From Deltaproteobacteria bacterium GWA2_45_12 (GTDB lineage: Bacteria; UBA10199), in contig MGPH01000058.1 in NCBI GenBank assembly GCA_001797365.1, forward strand, positions 255 through 45,848: a stretch of 45,594 nt of DNA, written 5' to 3'. Under the pieces are notes generated by a model. That model did no database searches. It had not been told where the DNA came from and saw only the letters and a list, made by a program, of their open reading frames with translations. A program made the translations under genes and the position numbers. Shown here piece after piece: positions 1-8,631 of this stretch (position 1 is the stretch's first letter; every line of letters begins with the position of its first letter).

Positions 1-2
1 TC

Positions 3-944
3 AATCCATCGGAATCAAATCCTGTTGGGCTTTTGGCTTTGGGCGGGGATGGTACCGTTAATGATATGGTAGTGGGGGTGATGACCTATCTTTTTCCCAA
101 CCTTACAGATTATGTACAAGGGTCACCCGAGGATGTGGCGACAACGATGCTGGCCAGTGGGATATGGATGGGAACTTCTGCCATGGGCGGAGCCAATGAT
201 TTGGCCATGCTGTATGGGGCGCCCCGCCCGGTGCCGCTGCGCCTCGTCCATTTTATGCAACAGGCCACGACAGTTCCTCTTAATTTGGGAATAGGGTTTC
301 TCGATGATGGTCCGCCCGTTCTTTTTGCCCATACTTTAAGCGGGGGTGTGGCCATTGCGCCTGTTTATGAAGAAACCGTCGATGAACGGGGAATGGCCGC
401 GCGCAGGCATCGGCAATGGCTGGGTTTTGAAAAAGTCGTTCTTCATCCCCAATCCGTTTCTGTTCAATGGGAGGGTGGGCAGGAAGAAAGCACTTTTGAA
501 GTGATCGCCCATGCCACACGGCGGGCTGACGGGATGAATGGTTTTCCCGGTGCGCCTTTTCCAGGAATTGGTATTAAAGTTTTACCTAATTGGGGTCGGG
601 CAAATACGGCAAGAATGTTTAGTGAAGTCGTTTTTCGGGGGCTTGTTTCCAGGGCCGGCTGGACAAGTCTGCTTATGCGCGAGGGAGGGCTCCGTAGTTT
701 ACCCCCTTCCCATCAACAGGCCTTGGTAGTTGGGGAAGAAATGGGGTTTATTTTTGAAGAACCCGTGGCCGTGCAGGGTTGCGGTGATTTTCTCCACAGG
801 GCCAGTCAATTAAAAGTAAAAGCGGGGGTTCCCTTTCCTCGCTCCTTATCCCATCGCTCTTCCACCATGGCCCAGATTGCCCACCGAATGGGTGGGCCGA
901 GACTTTTGGGAAGTCCGGCGGGGCCACGTCTTCTTCTTCGGTAA
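3..944 (+). CDS. Diacylglycerol kinase-like lipid kinase, 5'-truncated by window edge
   Basis: The frame is open from base 3, so the gene starts before the window; TTG 33 is only the first possible start inside it. Near the visible N-terminus the sequence reads LLALGGDGTVND, which contains the GGDGT nucleotide-binding motif of the diacylglycerol/sphingosine kinase superfamily. About 45 residues on, MGGANDLA matches the G(T/G)xND segment of the same fold. The roughly 314 visible residues are close to the usual size of bacterial YegS/DgkB-like lipid kinases, so little is missing. The expected role is ATP-dependent phosphorylation of a lipid at the cytoplasmic membrane. The exact substrate cannot be told. 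The next gene lies 132 bases downstream and is probably a separate transcription unit. Confidence 0.7.
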   Translation, partial: NPSESNPVGLLALGGDGTVNDMVVGVMTYLFPNLTDYVQGSPEDVATTMLASGIWMGTSAMGGANDLAMLYGAPRPVPLRLVHFMQQATTVPLNLGIGFLDDGPPVLFAHTLSGGVAIAPVYEETVDERGMAARRHRQWLGFEKVVLHPQSVSVQWEGGQEESTFEVIAHATRRADGMNGFPGAPFPGIGIKVLPNWGRANTARMFSEVVFRGLVSRAGWTSLLMREGGLRSLPPSHQQALVVGEEMGFIFEEPVAVQGCGDFLHRASQLKVKAGVPFPRSLSHRSSTMAQIAHRMGGPRLLGSPAGPRLLLR

Positions 945-1060
945 AAATAAAAAATCTTTATTTTTTATATGCTTAGATAAATAAATCCAGGTGTCAAAAT
1001 TTTTTATATATACATAAGATGGAAGCATCCTTTAAAATAAATACATTTCCAGGGGTGGAA

Positions 1061-1114
1061 ATGATGAAATTCAAAAATGCTCGATTTAATCGACCAACGC
1101 TACAAAATCATTAA
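1061..1114 (+). other. Possible short leader ORF overlapping the start of the kinase/sigma-54 gene
   Basis: The best Shine-Dalgarno-like stretch here (AGGGGTGG, 1051-1058) is placed for ATG 1061 or 1064, not for ATG 1077, which starts the 1656-residue protein. Translation from 1061 gives 17 codons ending TAA at 1112-1114, in a different frame and overlapping the start of the large gene. It could be a coupling or leader peptide, or the ribosome may simply use 1077 at long spacing. A stop at 1065-1067 in the large frame rules out a longer N-terminus there. Confidence 0.3.
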
Positions 1115-4100
1115 AACCCTTGGAAGTGGGCTTTCAGGTGATGTTTTTGCTGTTAAAGATGCAGATGGCAAAAAAGCGCTCAAGTTTTTAAAGAAAGTCC
1201 AATTCAATGTTTCCCGCGACGAAGCCCTTCAAAATTTCAAAAACGAATTTTCAATTCTTTCTGAATTAAACCATCCCGGCATTGCCCGTATTCTGGATTT
1301 TGGATTCGACCCAAAAATCGAAAAATATTATTTCACTTCTGAACTTATCGAGGGCAGGGATTTTTTTACGGCGACGGAGTTGCTTCCCATGGAAGCCGTT
1401 GAAGATTTGGTTGTCCAGATTTTAAGGGCCCTTTCCTATCTTCATTCGCGTGGAATCTATCACTTTGACATCAAACCCCAAAATATTCTGGTCGCCATCC
1501 ACAATGAAAAGCGTGTGGCTAAAATAATTGATTTCGGATTGGCTGGATTTTCCTCCCCCCGCAAAAAAGTGGGAACGCCCGCCTATATGGCGCCTGAAAT
1601 CATCATGGGGGGCAATCTGGATGGCCGCACCGATTTGTATTCATTGGGTGTGCTTATTTACAAGGTGCTCACGCGTGAGAATCCATTTGCCAGCAAAGAT
1701 TTAAAAGAAACCTTTGCCCGGCATCAAAATTTCATTCCAAAACCACCTTCCCAGGTTAACTCGGCCGTTCCGGCATTTTGGGATACCATCATTGCCCGTC
1801 TCTTGGCCAAAAAGCCATCCGACCGTTATCACGATGGGGCTTCGGTGATTCGTGATTTTAATTTTTTGGCGGGCCGCAATTACGAAATGGAAACAGTGGT
1901 CACAAGGCTTTCCTATCTTCCTGAAAAAGGGAAACTCATCGGGCGCACCAAAGAGGTGGATATTTTCCGTAATCTTTTTGATTTGATCATGAAACAGGAA
2001 GACACCCATGTCAGTCGTCTTCTTATTTTGGAAGGGAAAATAGGCACGGGCAAAACAAGATTGTTGTCCGAATTCAAGTATCATTGCCAGCTTAATGCCG
2101 TCCCTGTCATTATGTGGGACAGTTTTTTGATGGAATCATCCAAGCCTCCTTTTTGTTTGCAAATTGATGAGCAGGCCATTGCAAATCCGGATGAGGTAAA
2201 CCAGCTTCTTCAAAAATATTCCAACCAAAAGGTCATCATTTTATGGGCCACCTCAAAAGCCCCTGTGGGTTGGAGCCATGCCGAAATTATCCATCTCCAT
2301 TCTTTTACCGAAGAAGAACTTACCCAATATCTGGCCATGGTCATGGGTCTGGAAAATCCACCGGCAAAGCTTGTGAAACAGATTTTTAAACGCACTGATG
2401 GCAATCCGTTATTTGTCAGTGAACTGCTTAAAACCATGCTGGCTTCCAATTTTTTACTCGATGCTTCGGGTCGTTGGTCGGGGGCTACTTTTGAAGACAT
2501 TGGTATTGATTTTGACAAACTGGAAGTTCCGGAAACTCTTTCCCAGCTTTTGGAAGCTCGCATTAAGGTTTTGGATGAAAACCAAAAAGCCGTTTTGGAA
2601 TGGCTGGCTGTGGCCGGAGAACCCTTGTCCATTAATGAGATCCGTTTCTTGACCAATCTTCCCAATCCTCAGGCGGCCCTCTTGTTTTTAACCAAGGAAG
2701 ACCTCATCAGCCGAACCGATCGCGAACATCATTATTTTTTCACCAATGTTTTACTAAGGGATGTCATTTATCAGGGGCTAAATTTGGCACACAAACAGAA
2801 AAAGCACGATGCCCTGGCCCTTTATTATCGCCAAAATGTCAATGATCGTGAGAAAGCCCTTTGGCATGAAGGGCAGGGGACGGATGCCCTGAAGGCCATC
2901 GAGGCTCTTTTAATCTTGGGCGATTTATTTTTGAAAAAAGAAAACCATGGCAAAGCGGTTTCCATTTTTGAAAATGCCTGGGAAAAAGCCCAAAATATTT
3001 CGGATAAGAATCTGACAAACAAGGCGGAACAACGATTAGCTGAAAGCTTGGTAGATATACGCGATATTCGTCGGGCGATTACCCATTTTGAACATCTTAA
3101 AGAAGGTCCTGAAATCCAGAGATCTTTGCGTATTCATCTGTTGCAGCAGTTGGGGGATCTTTATGGAAAAATAGACGAATTTGACCATGCCCTCCAATTA
3201 TTTGATGAGGCTTTGACTCTTTTAGATGAAAAAGATTCCTCATTTCATGTTGAAAAACTCATTTTGGAAAACAACCGGGCCAATATTTTCATGAAAAAAG
3301 GGTTGTTGGTTGAAAGCGAATCTATTTTCAGGAAAACATTGAAGGAATGGGAAACCCTTTCAGAAATTGACCAGAAACAAGTCACTAATAACTGGTTGGC
3401 CGATCTTCTTATCCTGCAAAAACGGTATGATGAAGCTTCGGCATACTTGGACGGGCTTGAGTCCTTTGTTGAAAAAGCGGGGGATACGTATTTATGGGCC
3501 AGGGCCCTTTATGTGCGTGGCGATCTCTTTTTTAAAAAAATGATCGATGCTCCTGAGGCTGAAAAAGCGGGCATTCGAAACAAGGCCCTTAAATTTTTTG
3601 AAAAAAGCCTGGAATTGGCCAAACAGGTCAATGCGCTCGACCTGATGTTGCGCACGTATAACGGCCTGGGGAATTTGCATTATTACGAAAAAGATTTTAC
3701 CAAGACCATTGACGGGTATTTAAGGGCCTTGGCCATTGCCCGAAAGATGGAAGATTGGCAAACTGCGGCCACCATTTCGCTCAACCTTGGCAATATTTAC
3801 AAAATGGATGGCAAATTTCACGATGCTTATTCCTATCTTGTTTATGCCATCAACACCCTCAAGGATATCCCGCACAAGAATTCCTATACCTGGCTTCATT
3901 TGTTTAACAGCCATATCGAGATTGCCGAAGCCTACCGTGAGTTGAAAAACCTTCCCAAGGCTGAAGAATCGCTGGATGCCGCTTATAAACTGGTTGGGGA
4001 ACACCCTCATTTGGTGTCCTATGAATTCTGGGTTTGGCTGGAACGCGCCAAGGTTTATCACAAGGAAAATCACACATCCCTTTTGGATCAGGCTCTCTTT

Positions 4101-6047
4101 AAGGCCCAAGAGCTGGCCAAGCAGACCCACGAGCAGGAAGAAATCAAAAAATTCCAGGAAAGCATGACAAAAGAAGAAGGAATTGCTTCGTCTTCTTTGC
4201 CGAGCCTTCCCTGGAATTTAAAAGTCATGAAGGTTGAAAAAACAGATATCAGCGATTCGGAATTCGGAAAAATTTTGCAGATAAACAAGTTTTTAAATAC
4301 CGAACATGACCCCCAATTGCTCATGAAAATGGTGCTTAATTACGCCCTTGAATTTACCGGTGCCGAATGCGGGTTGATTTTACTGGTAGGTGATGAAGGT
4401 GAACTGGAAATAAAATCATCGGCTAATACAGCGGTGAATGCCGATTTGACGCAAATTTCAACCAGCGTGGCAAAGCGTTGTATGGAAACAGGGGAGGTGG
4501 TGGCCAGTCAGGATGCGTTAGCTGACGGGCGCTTTGATACTTCGGAATCCATCGTTTTAAACGAACTCAAATCCATCTTGAGCATGCCTTTGAAATCACG
4601 CAACAAGATTGTGGGTGTTTTGTATCTGGATAATCGCATGAAGACACACGCTTTTGAAAACATGAACATGTCCATCCTTCAGGCGTTTTGCGACCAGGTG
4701 GGGATTGCCATCGAAAATACACGGCTTCTTAATCAATACCAGGAAGCCAAAGCCCAGTTGGAGGCAAAACTGGAACAGACCGCCGGCGAACTGGAAGAAA
4801 TAAAGGAAATCCTTCGGAGCGAAACGGGGGATTACAAATCAAAATATTCCTATTCGCATATCATTTCAAAAAGCAAACCCATGCAGGAAGTGTTCAAGAT
4901 TTTGGATAAAATTACCGAAACCAATCTGGCGGTTTTTATTTCGGGGGCTTCGGGTACGGGTAAGGAATTGATTGCCAAAGCCATGCATTTTAATAATGCC
5001 ATTCGTTCCGGCAAACGTTTTATTGCCATTAACTGCGGGGCCATTCCTCCCAATCTTATTGAGAGTGAATTGTTTGGTTACAAGGCGGGAAGTTTTACAG
5101 GGGCCCATCGCGACAAGAAGGGTCTTTTTGAGGAAGCCACCGGGGGGACTCTTTTGTTGGATGAAATTGGCGAGCTTAAGCCCGAGCTGCAAGTGAAATT
5201 GTTGCGTGTGTTGCAGGAAGGGGAAGTGCGGCGCATTGGTGATACCAAGTCGATCAAGGTGGATGTGCGTATTGTTTCGGCTTCACATAAAAATTTGGAG
5301 GAGATGGTCAAAATAAATCAATTTCGTGAAGATCTTTATTATCGTCTATGCCAGATAAAACTGTTTTTACCACCTCTGGCCCAACGGAAGGAAGACATTC
5401 CCCTATTGGCGAACCATTTTGTTGAAAAATTCAAACAAGAAAACAATGTCAAAGACAAAATCCGTGTGGCTCCAGCACTCATGAAAGCCTTTTTTCAACA
5501 CAACTGGCCCGGCAATATTCGTGAGCTTGAAAATCTGGTGAATGTGGCGTGTGCCTTAAGAACCGGCAATGAACTTGATTTTTCCAGCATTCCCGCCAAT
5601 TACAGTTTGCTGCAAAATTTCAAGCAAAAAGGTCTGGGCAATTTGGCTCTTGTGGCGGCCAAAGAACCTTTTGGTCCCAAGGAAATAGCTTTTGATAGTC
5701 ATAATAAATATGACCCGGCCAAGACATGGAACGAGTATGAAACCCTGATTATTGCCAAGGGATATGCCCATTATCAGTTCAAAAAAAATGAAACGGCACA
5801 AGGGCTGGGCATTTCTCCTTCCACCTTGTACAAAAAAATCAAGGAATACGATCTTGAAAACAAGGAAAACCCCATTTATAAGGACGAGTTTGTTTATGAA
5901 GCCGCCCAAAGTTTGAAAAATTATATTCCAAAAATTTTCAAGGCCGTCCTGGAATATTGCGACAATCATCCCTATGCCGCTATTCGCCAATTGGGTGTGT
6001 CACAGGGCTATTTTTATAAAATCATCAAGGCTGCGAAAGTGGCATAA
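1077..6047 (+). CDS. Ser/Thr protein kinase-AAA ATPase-TPR-GAF-sigma-54 activator fusion
   Basis: A 1656-residue one-protein signalling chain. Residues about 8-265 are a Hanks-type kinase: glycine loop LGSGLSGDVFAV, catalytic-loop IYHFDIKPQN (HFD instead of HRD at 129-131), DFG at 152-154 and an APE segment. From about 287 there is an AAA_16-type NTPase with P-loop GKIGTGKT near 320. Residues about 605-1030 are TPR-like helical repeats. A GAF domain spans about 1072-1215, followed by a coiled coil. A sigma-54 AAA+ domain follows: Walker A GASGTGKE about 1290, GAFTGA loop as GSFTGA at 1338-1343, and Walker B GTLLLDEIGEL. A Fis-type helix-turn-helix lies near 1571-1592, with about 60 extra residues after it. 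The protein should sense a signal and activate sigma-54 RNA polymerase. An in-frame stop 10 bases upstream fixes the start at 1077. Related kinase/sigma-54 fusions are known in deltaproteobacteria. Confidence 0.92.
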   Translation: MLDLIDQRYKIIKTLGSGLSGDVFAVKDADGKKALKFLKKVQFNVSRDEALQNFKNEFSILSELNHPGIARILDFGFDPKIEKYYFTSELIEGRDFFTATELLPMEAVEDLVVQILRALSYLHSRGIYHFDIKPQNILVAIHNEKRVAKIIDFGLAGFSSPRKKVGTPAYMAPEIIMGGNLDGRTDLYSLGVLIYKVLTRENPFASKDLKETFARHQNFIPKPPSQVNSAVPAFWDTIIARLLAKKPSDRYHDGASVIRDFNFLAGRNYEMETVVTRLSYLPEKGKLIGRTKEVDIFRNLFDLIMKQEDTHVSRLLILEGKIGTGKTRLLSEFKYHCQLNAVPVIMWDSFLMESSKPPFCLQIDEQAIANPDEVNQLLQKYSNQKVIILWATSKAPVGWSHAEIIHLHSFTEEELTQYLAMVMGLENPPAKLVKQIFKRTDGNPLFVSELLKTMLASNFLLDASGRWSGATFEDIGIDFDKLEVPETLSQLLEARIKVLDENQKAVLEWLAVAGEPLSINEIRFLTNLPNPQAALLFLTKEDLISRTDREHHYFFTNVLLRDVIYQGLNLAHKQKKHDALALYYRQNVNDREKALWHEGQGTDALKAIEALLILGDLFLKKENHGKAVSIFENAWEKAQNISDKNLTNKAEQRLAESLVDIRDIRRAITHFEHLKEGPEIQRSLRIHLLQQLGDLYGKIDEFDHALQLFDEALTLLDEKDSSFHVEKLILENNRANIFMKKGLLVESESIFRKTLKEWETLSEIDQKQVTNNWLADLLILQKRYDEASAYLDGLESFVEKAGDTYLWARALYVRGDLFFKKMIDAPEAEKAGIRNKALKFFEKSLELAKQVNALDLMLRTYNGLGNLHYYEKDFTKTIDGYLRALAIARKMEDWQTAATISLNLGNIYKMDGKFHDAYSYLVYAINTLKDIPHKNSYTWLHLFNSHIEIAEAYRELKNLPKAEESLDAAYKLVGEHPHLVSYEFWVWLERAKVYHKENHTSLLDQALFKAQELAKQTHEQEEIKKFQESMTKEEGIASSSLPSLPWNLKVMKVEKTDISDSEFGKILQINKFLNTEHDPQLLMKMVLNYALEFTGAECGLILLVGDEGELEIKSSANTAVNADLTQISTSVAKRCMETGEVVASQDALADGRFDTSESIVLNELKSILSMPLKSRNKIVGVLYLDNRMKTHAFENMNMSILQAFCDQVGIAIENTRLLNQYQEAKAQLEAKLEQTAGELEEIKEILRSETGDYKSKYSYSHIISKSKPMQEVFKILDKITETNLAVFISGASGTGKELIAKAMHFNNAIRSGKRFIAINCGAIPPNLIESELFGYKAGSFTGAHRDKKGLFEEATGGTLLLDEIGELKPELQVKLLRVLQEGEVRRIGDTKSIKVDVRIVSASHKNLEEMVKINQFREDLYYRLCQIKLFLPPLAQRKEDIPLLANHFVEKFKQENNVKDKIRVAPALMKAFFQHNWPGNIRELENLVNVACALRTGNELDFSSIPANYSLLQNFKQKGLGNLALVAAKEPFGPKEIAFDSHNKYDPAKTWNEYETLIIAKGYAHYQFKKNETAQGLGISPSTLYKKIKEYDLENKENPIYKDEFVYEAAQSLKNYIPKIFKAVLEYCDNHPYAAIRQLGVSQGYFYKIIKAAKVA

Positions 6048-6050
6048 ATC

Positions 6051-6126
6051 GGTCGCTGAGCGGAGTCGAAGCGAGCCGGCCCTTCGACCCCTCGACTCCG
6101 CTCGGGGACCACTCCGCTCAGGGACC
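6051..6126. repeat. Dispersed palindromic repeat, GAGCGGAGTCGA family, copy 1
   Basis: The segment has inverted copies of TGAGCGGAGTCGA and TCGACTCCGCTC flanked by GGTC and GGGACC, with a further partial copy (ACTCCGCTCAGGGACC) at its right end. A second copy lies at 37977-38024. It sits between the stop of the sigma-54 regulator and the acyltransferase start, and would form strong hairpins in RNA. The ORF that runs through it (from 5974) is an artefact of the open repeat, not a real N-terminus for the next gene. Confidence 0.85.
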
Positions 6127-6135
6127 GTGCATTTC

Positions 6136-6954
6136 ATGAAATCTCTCCATATCCGCAATCAGCTCCATCACCACGACCATGATTTTATCGATGCGATTAT
6201 TCCCTTGTTTCATTGGATCGAACGTTATTTTAAGTACGAAGCCCATGGCTTGGACCGTATTCCTGCAGGAAAGAAATGCGTGGTTGTGATGAACCATGGC
6301 ATCATTCCCTTTCATGGTTTTTTATTGACCAAAAAATTAATCGAGCTTCGTGGCATTTATCCGCGGGGCTTGGGTGCGGGGTTTTTATTTTCCATTCCTG
6401 GATTGAGGGAGTTTTTTTTGAAAGGGGGAGTGGTTAATGCCAATGAATATAATGCTCGCCAGCTACTCAAAGAAAACAACTGCCTCATGCTGGCCCCCGG
6501 TGGAATTTATGAGGGCTTGGTGGCTCACCCGGGAATGAAGCGTATTCCGTGGGAAAGAAGAAAGGGTTTTGTTGAACTGGCCATTGAAACGAACACACCC
6601 ATTATTCCTTCCTTTTGCGGGGGCATTAACGATGTTTATTTTAATTCCAAATTTTTGCTTAAATGGCGGATCAAAATTTTGGAAACAACCCGGTTTTCCC
6701 TTCCCCTTTTTTGCGGCATTGGTTTGTTACCGCTTCCTGCCAAATTGATACACAATGTGGGCGAGCCCATCCCCATCACCAAGAAAAATGGCGAAAAACC
6801 CCAAGCCCAGGTCAAGCGCATCCACGCGCAGGTCATCCAGGCCATGCATCAGCTGGCTGAAAAGCAGGCACTGCTTCGCGAACCTACCTGGCTTGATCAT
6901 TTGCGCGATCGGGTGAATGAGAAGCTTTCTGTTTTCGGGATGCTGGATGAATGA
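6136..6954 (+). CDS. Lysophospholipid/diacylglycerol acyltransferase-family protein
   Basis: A 272-residue protein of the PlsC/LPLAT superfamily, membrane-associated enzymes that transfer acyl groups from acyl-CoA or acyl-ACP to glycerolipids. The acceptor motif appears as VVVMNHGIIPFHG, where family members have NHxxxxD; the Asp position is altered, as in the MGAT/DGAT-like branch. Further on, LAPGGIYEG takes the place of the PEGTR motif, and PIIPSFCGG is the usual following strand. ATG 6136 is chosen because upstream sequence in the same frame is palindromic repeat; GTG 6127 is an alternative. There is no clear ribosome binding site. The acyl-CoA genes further along give a compatible metabolic context. 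The substrate is unknown. Confidence 0.72.
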   Translation: MKSLHIRNQLHHHDHDFIDAIIPLFHWIERYFKYEAHGLDRIPAGKKCVVVMNHGIIPFHGFLLTKKLIELRGIYPRGLGAGFLFSIPGLREFFLKGGVVNANEYNARQLLKENNCLMLAPGGIYEGLVAHPGMKRIPWERRKGFVELAIETNTPIIPSFCGGINDVYFNSKFLLKWRIKILETTRFSLPLFCGIGLLPLPAKLIHNVGEPIPITKKNGEKPQAQVKRIHAQVIQAMHQLAEKQALLREPTWLDHLRDRVNEKLSVFGMLDE

Positions 6955-6999
6955 AATGATGGATTATCAACGAACATTGGATTAAATTGAGTGCCAATT

Positions 7000-7710
7000 A
7001 TGGTTCAACTGACGCCAAAGCAGAGGCAAGTTTACAAACAGCAAGACCAGATTCTTTCTTTATTTAAAAAAAGAAAAAATTTCCCTTTTGTCCTGTCGGG
7101 AGGGACTGCCTTGTCCCGTTTTTACCTTCACCACCGTTTCTCGGAGGATTTGGATTTTTTTTGTGAGGAACCCGATTTTTCCTTTGCCAAGGTTGAATTG
7201 CTCATGAGGGGAATTGGGCCCTTTGAGATGATAGGACAAACAAATTTGCCTAGTCGCTTGAAGGTTGCTTCCTACGCCGCTGGTAAAGGGCTTAAGATCA
7301 AGGTTGATTTTTTAGAAGACCCTTTTAGCGGGATGTGGAACCCGACCCTAAAAAAGGCCGAATCCGGATTGACCTTTAGGGTTGATTCCATTGAACAGAT
7401 TTTCTATCGAAAATTTTATTCCTTGCTTGAGCAGTATCATCAAACGAACACCATCACCCGGTTTAAAGACATTATTGATCTGTATACCCTGCATTCTCAT
7501 TATAAAAAGATCGGCAAGGTCTTTGATTATTACCGCAAGCACAATGTTTCGATGAATGAAGAGAAGATCATTTTAATTTTTGGCCAGATCACCAAAAAAC
7601 AGGTTCAAGAAGGGCTGAACTTGATTAAAGTGGATGCATCCTCCGAGGAAATTTATAGAACATTGAAGGAAGTTTCTAAAAAATTAATGAGAGAAGGAGT
7701 GGCCTCATGA
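7000..7710 (+). CDS. AbiEii-type nucleotidyltransferase (module A)
   Basis: This 236-residue protein (ATG 7000; GTG 6991 is also possible) carries the minimal nucleotidyltransferase signature of AbiEii/AbiGii toxins: GGTALSRFYL at 34-43 followed by the acidic pair SEDLDFF at 48-54. In this family the enzyme adds nucleotides to tRNA or another target and acts as the toxic half of type IV abortive-infection or toxin-antitoxin pairs. Its stop overlaps the next ATG by four bases (ATGA), so the two genes are translationally coupled. No AbiEi-type antitoxin lies upstream. The toxin or housekeeping role is inferred from the family only. Confidence 0.75.
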   Translation: MVQLTPKQRQVYKQQDQILSLFKKRKNFPFVLSGGTALSRFYLHHRFSEDLDFFCEEPDFSFAKVELLMRGIGPFEMIGQTNLPSRLKVASYAAGKGLKIKVDFLEDPFSGMWNPTLKKAESGLTFRVDSIEQIFYRKFYSLLEQYHQTNTITRFKDIIDLYTLHSHYKKIGKVFDYYRKHNVSMNEEKIILIFGQITKKQVQEGLNLIKVDASSEEIYRTLKEVSKKLMREGVAS

Positions 7711-7964
7711 CAAATCCTATCTGGGACATGGCTATTAGTCTTAAAGAGTTCAAAAGGACGCTCAAAAACCCCCGCAGTGAGAGGTTTTTACCTTTTTTTG
7801 TAAGGGTCTTGTGTCGTGTCCCGTTTAGAGAGGCGTTTCGCCATTTCATCAGTGTGCGCGTTTACAAAAAACATTACCCCAAAGCCCGCCGTTTTGTGAA
7901 CAGTGACCCTTTAGGCGCCGGACGAGTCCCTTTTTGGGATTTTCTTTATAAACAGATGAAGTAA
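7707..7964 (+). CDS. Small basic protein coupled to AbiEii-like gene
   Basis: An 85-residue, Arg/Lys-rich protein of unknown function. Its ATG overlaps the stop of the nucleotidyltransferase gene by four bases, a strong sign that the products are made together and probably interact. It has no signal peptide or membrane segment. The middle (KEFKRTLKNPRSERFLPFF) and the C-terminal part, rich in Phe, Tyr and basic residues, look like a compact helical protein. By position it is the natural candidate partner or antitoxin of module A, but it shows no helix-turn-helix that I can recognise. Confidence 0.6.
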   Translation: MTNPIWDMAISLKEFKRTLKNPRSERFLPFFVRVLCRVPFREAFRHFISVRVYKKHYPKARRFVNSDPLGAGRVPFWDFLYKQMK

Positions 7965-8026
7965 AAATTATCGATGGAAGAGGCGCGCTGAGGGGGAGGC
8001 CGTTCGCAGTGCTCACGGCATCTGGG

Positions 8027-8100
8027 GCACCAGAGGTGCTGATCCAGCTCCAGCGGCTTTGCCAATGGAGGAAGGCTCCATGAGCCGCTGCCAGTGGCAG
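8027..8100. repeat. GC-rich run of three consecutive hairpins between the two AbiEii modules
   Basis: Three inverted repeats follow one another: GCACC/GGTGC (8027-8039); CAGCGGCT/AGCCGCTG (8051-8058 with 8083-8090) enclosing TGGAG/CTCCA (8066-8080); and CTGCCA/TGGCAG overlapping it (8088-8100). The sequence is more GC-rich than its surroundings. It could be a transcription terminator for module A, an inserted palindromic element, or a small structured RNA. No poly-T run follows directly. Confidence 0.5.
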
Positions 8101-8143
8101 ATATCTCAAAATACCCTTGATCCCGCCGGCATTTTTATTTACT

Positions 8144-8169
8144 ATAGTTAACAATAGTTAATAATAATT
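8144..8169 (+). promoter_or_regulatory. AT-rich promoter/operator candidate of AbiEii module B
   Basis: Immediately before ATG 8170 the sequence contains repeated AGTTAA-type units (TATAGTTAACAATAGTTAAT), with GTTAAC itself a palindrome. There is no Shine-Dalgarno sequence, so the message may be leaderless or weakly translated. A repeat array next to a gene for an Xre-like repressor is what autoregulation would look like. This is inferred from position and pattern only. Confidence 0.35.
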
Positions 8170-8631
8170 ATGTATTTTCAATTACTTAAAAATATAATGA
8201 TTTCAAAAAATCTATCCAAGACCGATGTGGCTAAAGCCTCTGGAGTGAGTCGAGCGGCAGTGACGAAATGGTTTCATCAGGGGGAAGAGACCAATTTCAT
8301 CAATATGGAAATGAAAACGCTTACTCGTTTCGCAGAGAGCACCGGTATTCAACCGGAATTGCTTTTAACAAAATTGGATGTGGATGAACCTCAAATGAAA
8401 ACAATATTTTTATGGGATGCGCTCTATCCCAGCTTGGCACATTTTGTAAATGCGCTTCATCGCGGTGTGCCGCAAGCCTTGGCTCGCTTGGTTCAGGTGG
8501 TGGGGTTTCATCAGGCGAGTTTTATTGGGGGCAAGAAAATCATTCAAAAATTTCCTATGTATAAAAAATTCATCAAGCCGGTACGGCGGCTTCAGCTGGA
8601 GAAAATATGGCCGCTCTATTTAAATCGATAA
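8170..8631 (+). CDS. Xre-type helix-turn-helix protein, likely antitoxin of module B
   Basis: A 153-residue protein. Its N-terminal 60 or so residues are an Xre/Cro helix-turn-helix: NLSKTDVAKASGVSRAAVTKW fits the LTQxELAxxxGVSxxxISxxE pattern of DNA-binding antitoxins. The rest is basic and unrecognised. The gene overlaps the following AbiEii-type gene by 25 bases, so they are co-translated. The organisation of a DNA-binding protein first and a nucleotidyltransferase second matches AbiE-like type IV pairs, though classical AbiEi has a winged helix rather than an Xre domain. The Xre protein probably represses its own promoter. ATG 8197 is an alternative start. Confidence 0.72.
   Translation: MYFQLLKNIMISKNLSKTDVAKASGVSRAAVTKWFHQGEETNFINMEMKTLTRFAESTGIQPELLLTKLDVDEPQMKTIFLWDALYPSLAHFVNALHRGVPQALARLVQVVGFHQASFIGGKKIIQKFPMYKKFIKPVRRLQLEKIWPLYLNR

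Noticed and set aside
945-1060. Promoter of the sigma-54 regulator gene
   Set aside because: The region is AT-rich with several TATA-like words, but no convincing pair of -35 and -10 boxes could be chosen.
5974-6135. Longer N-terminus of the acyltransferase
   Set aside because: The extra residues overlap the regulator's end and translate a palindromic repeat; ATG 6136 starts the family-like sequence.
7849-8154. 101-residue minus-strand frame in the gap between the AbiEii modules
   Set aside because: It overlaps the small module A gene, has no ribosome binding site and reads through GC-rich hairpins; no protein-like pattern.
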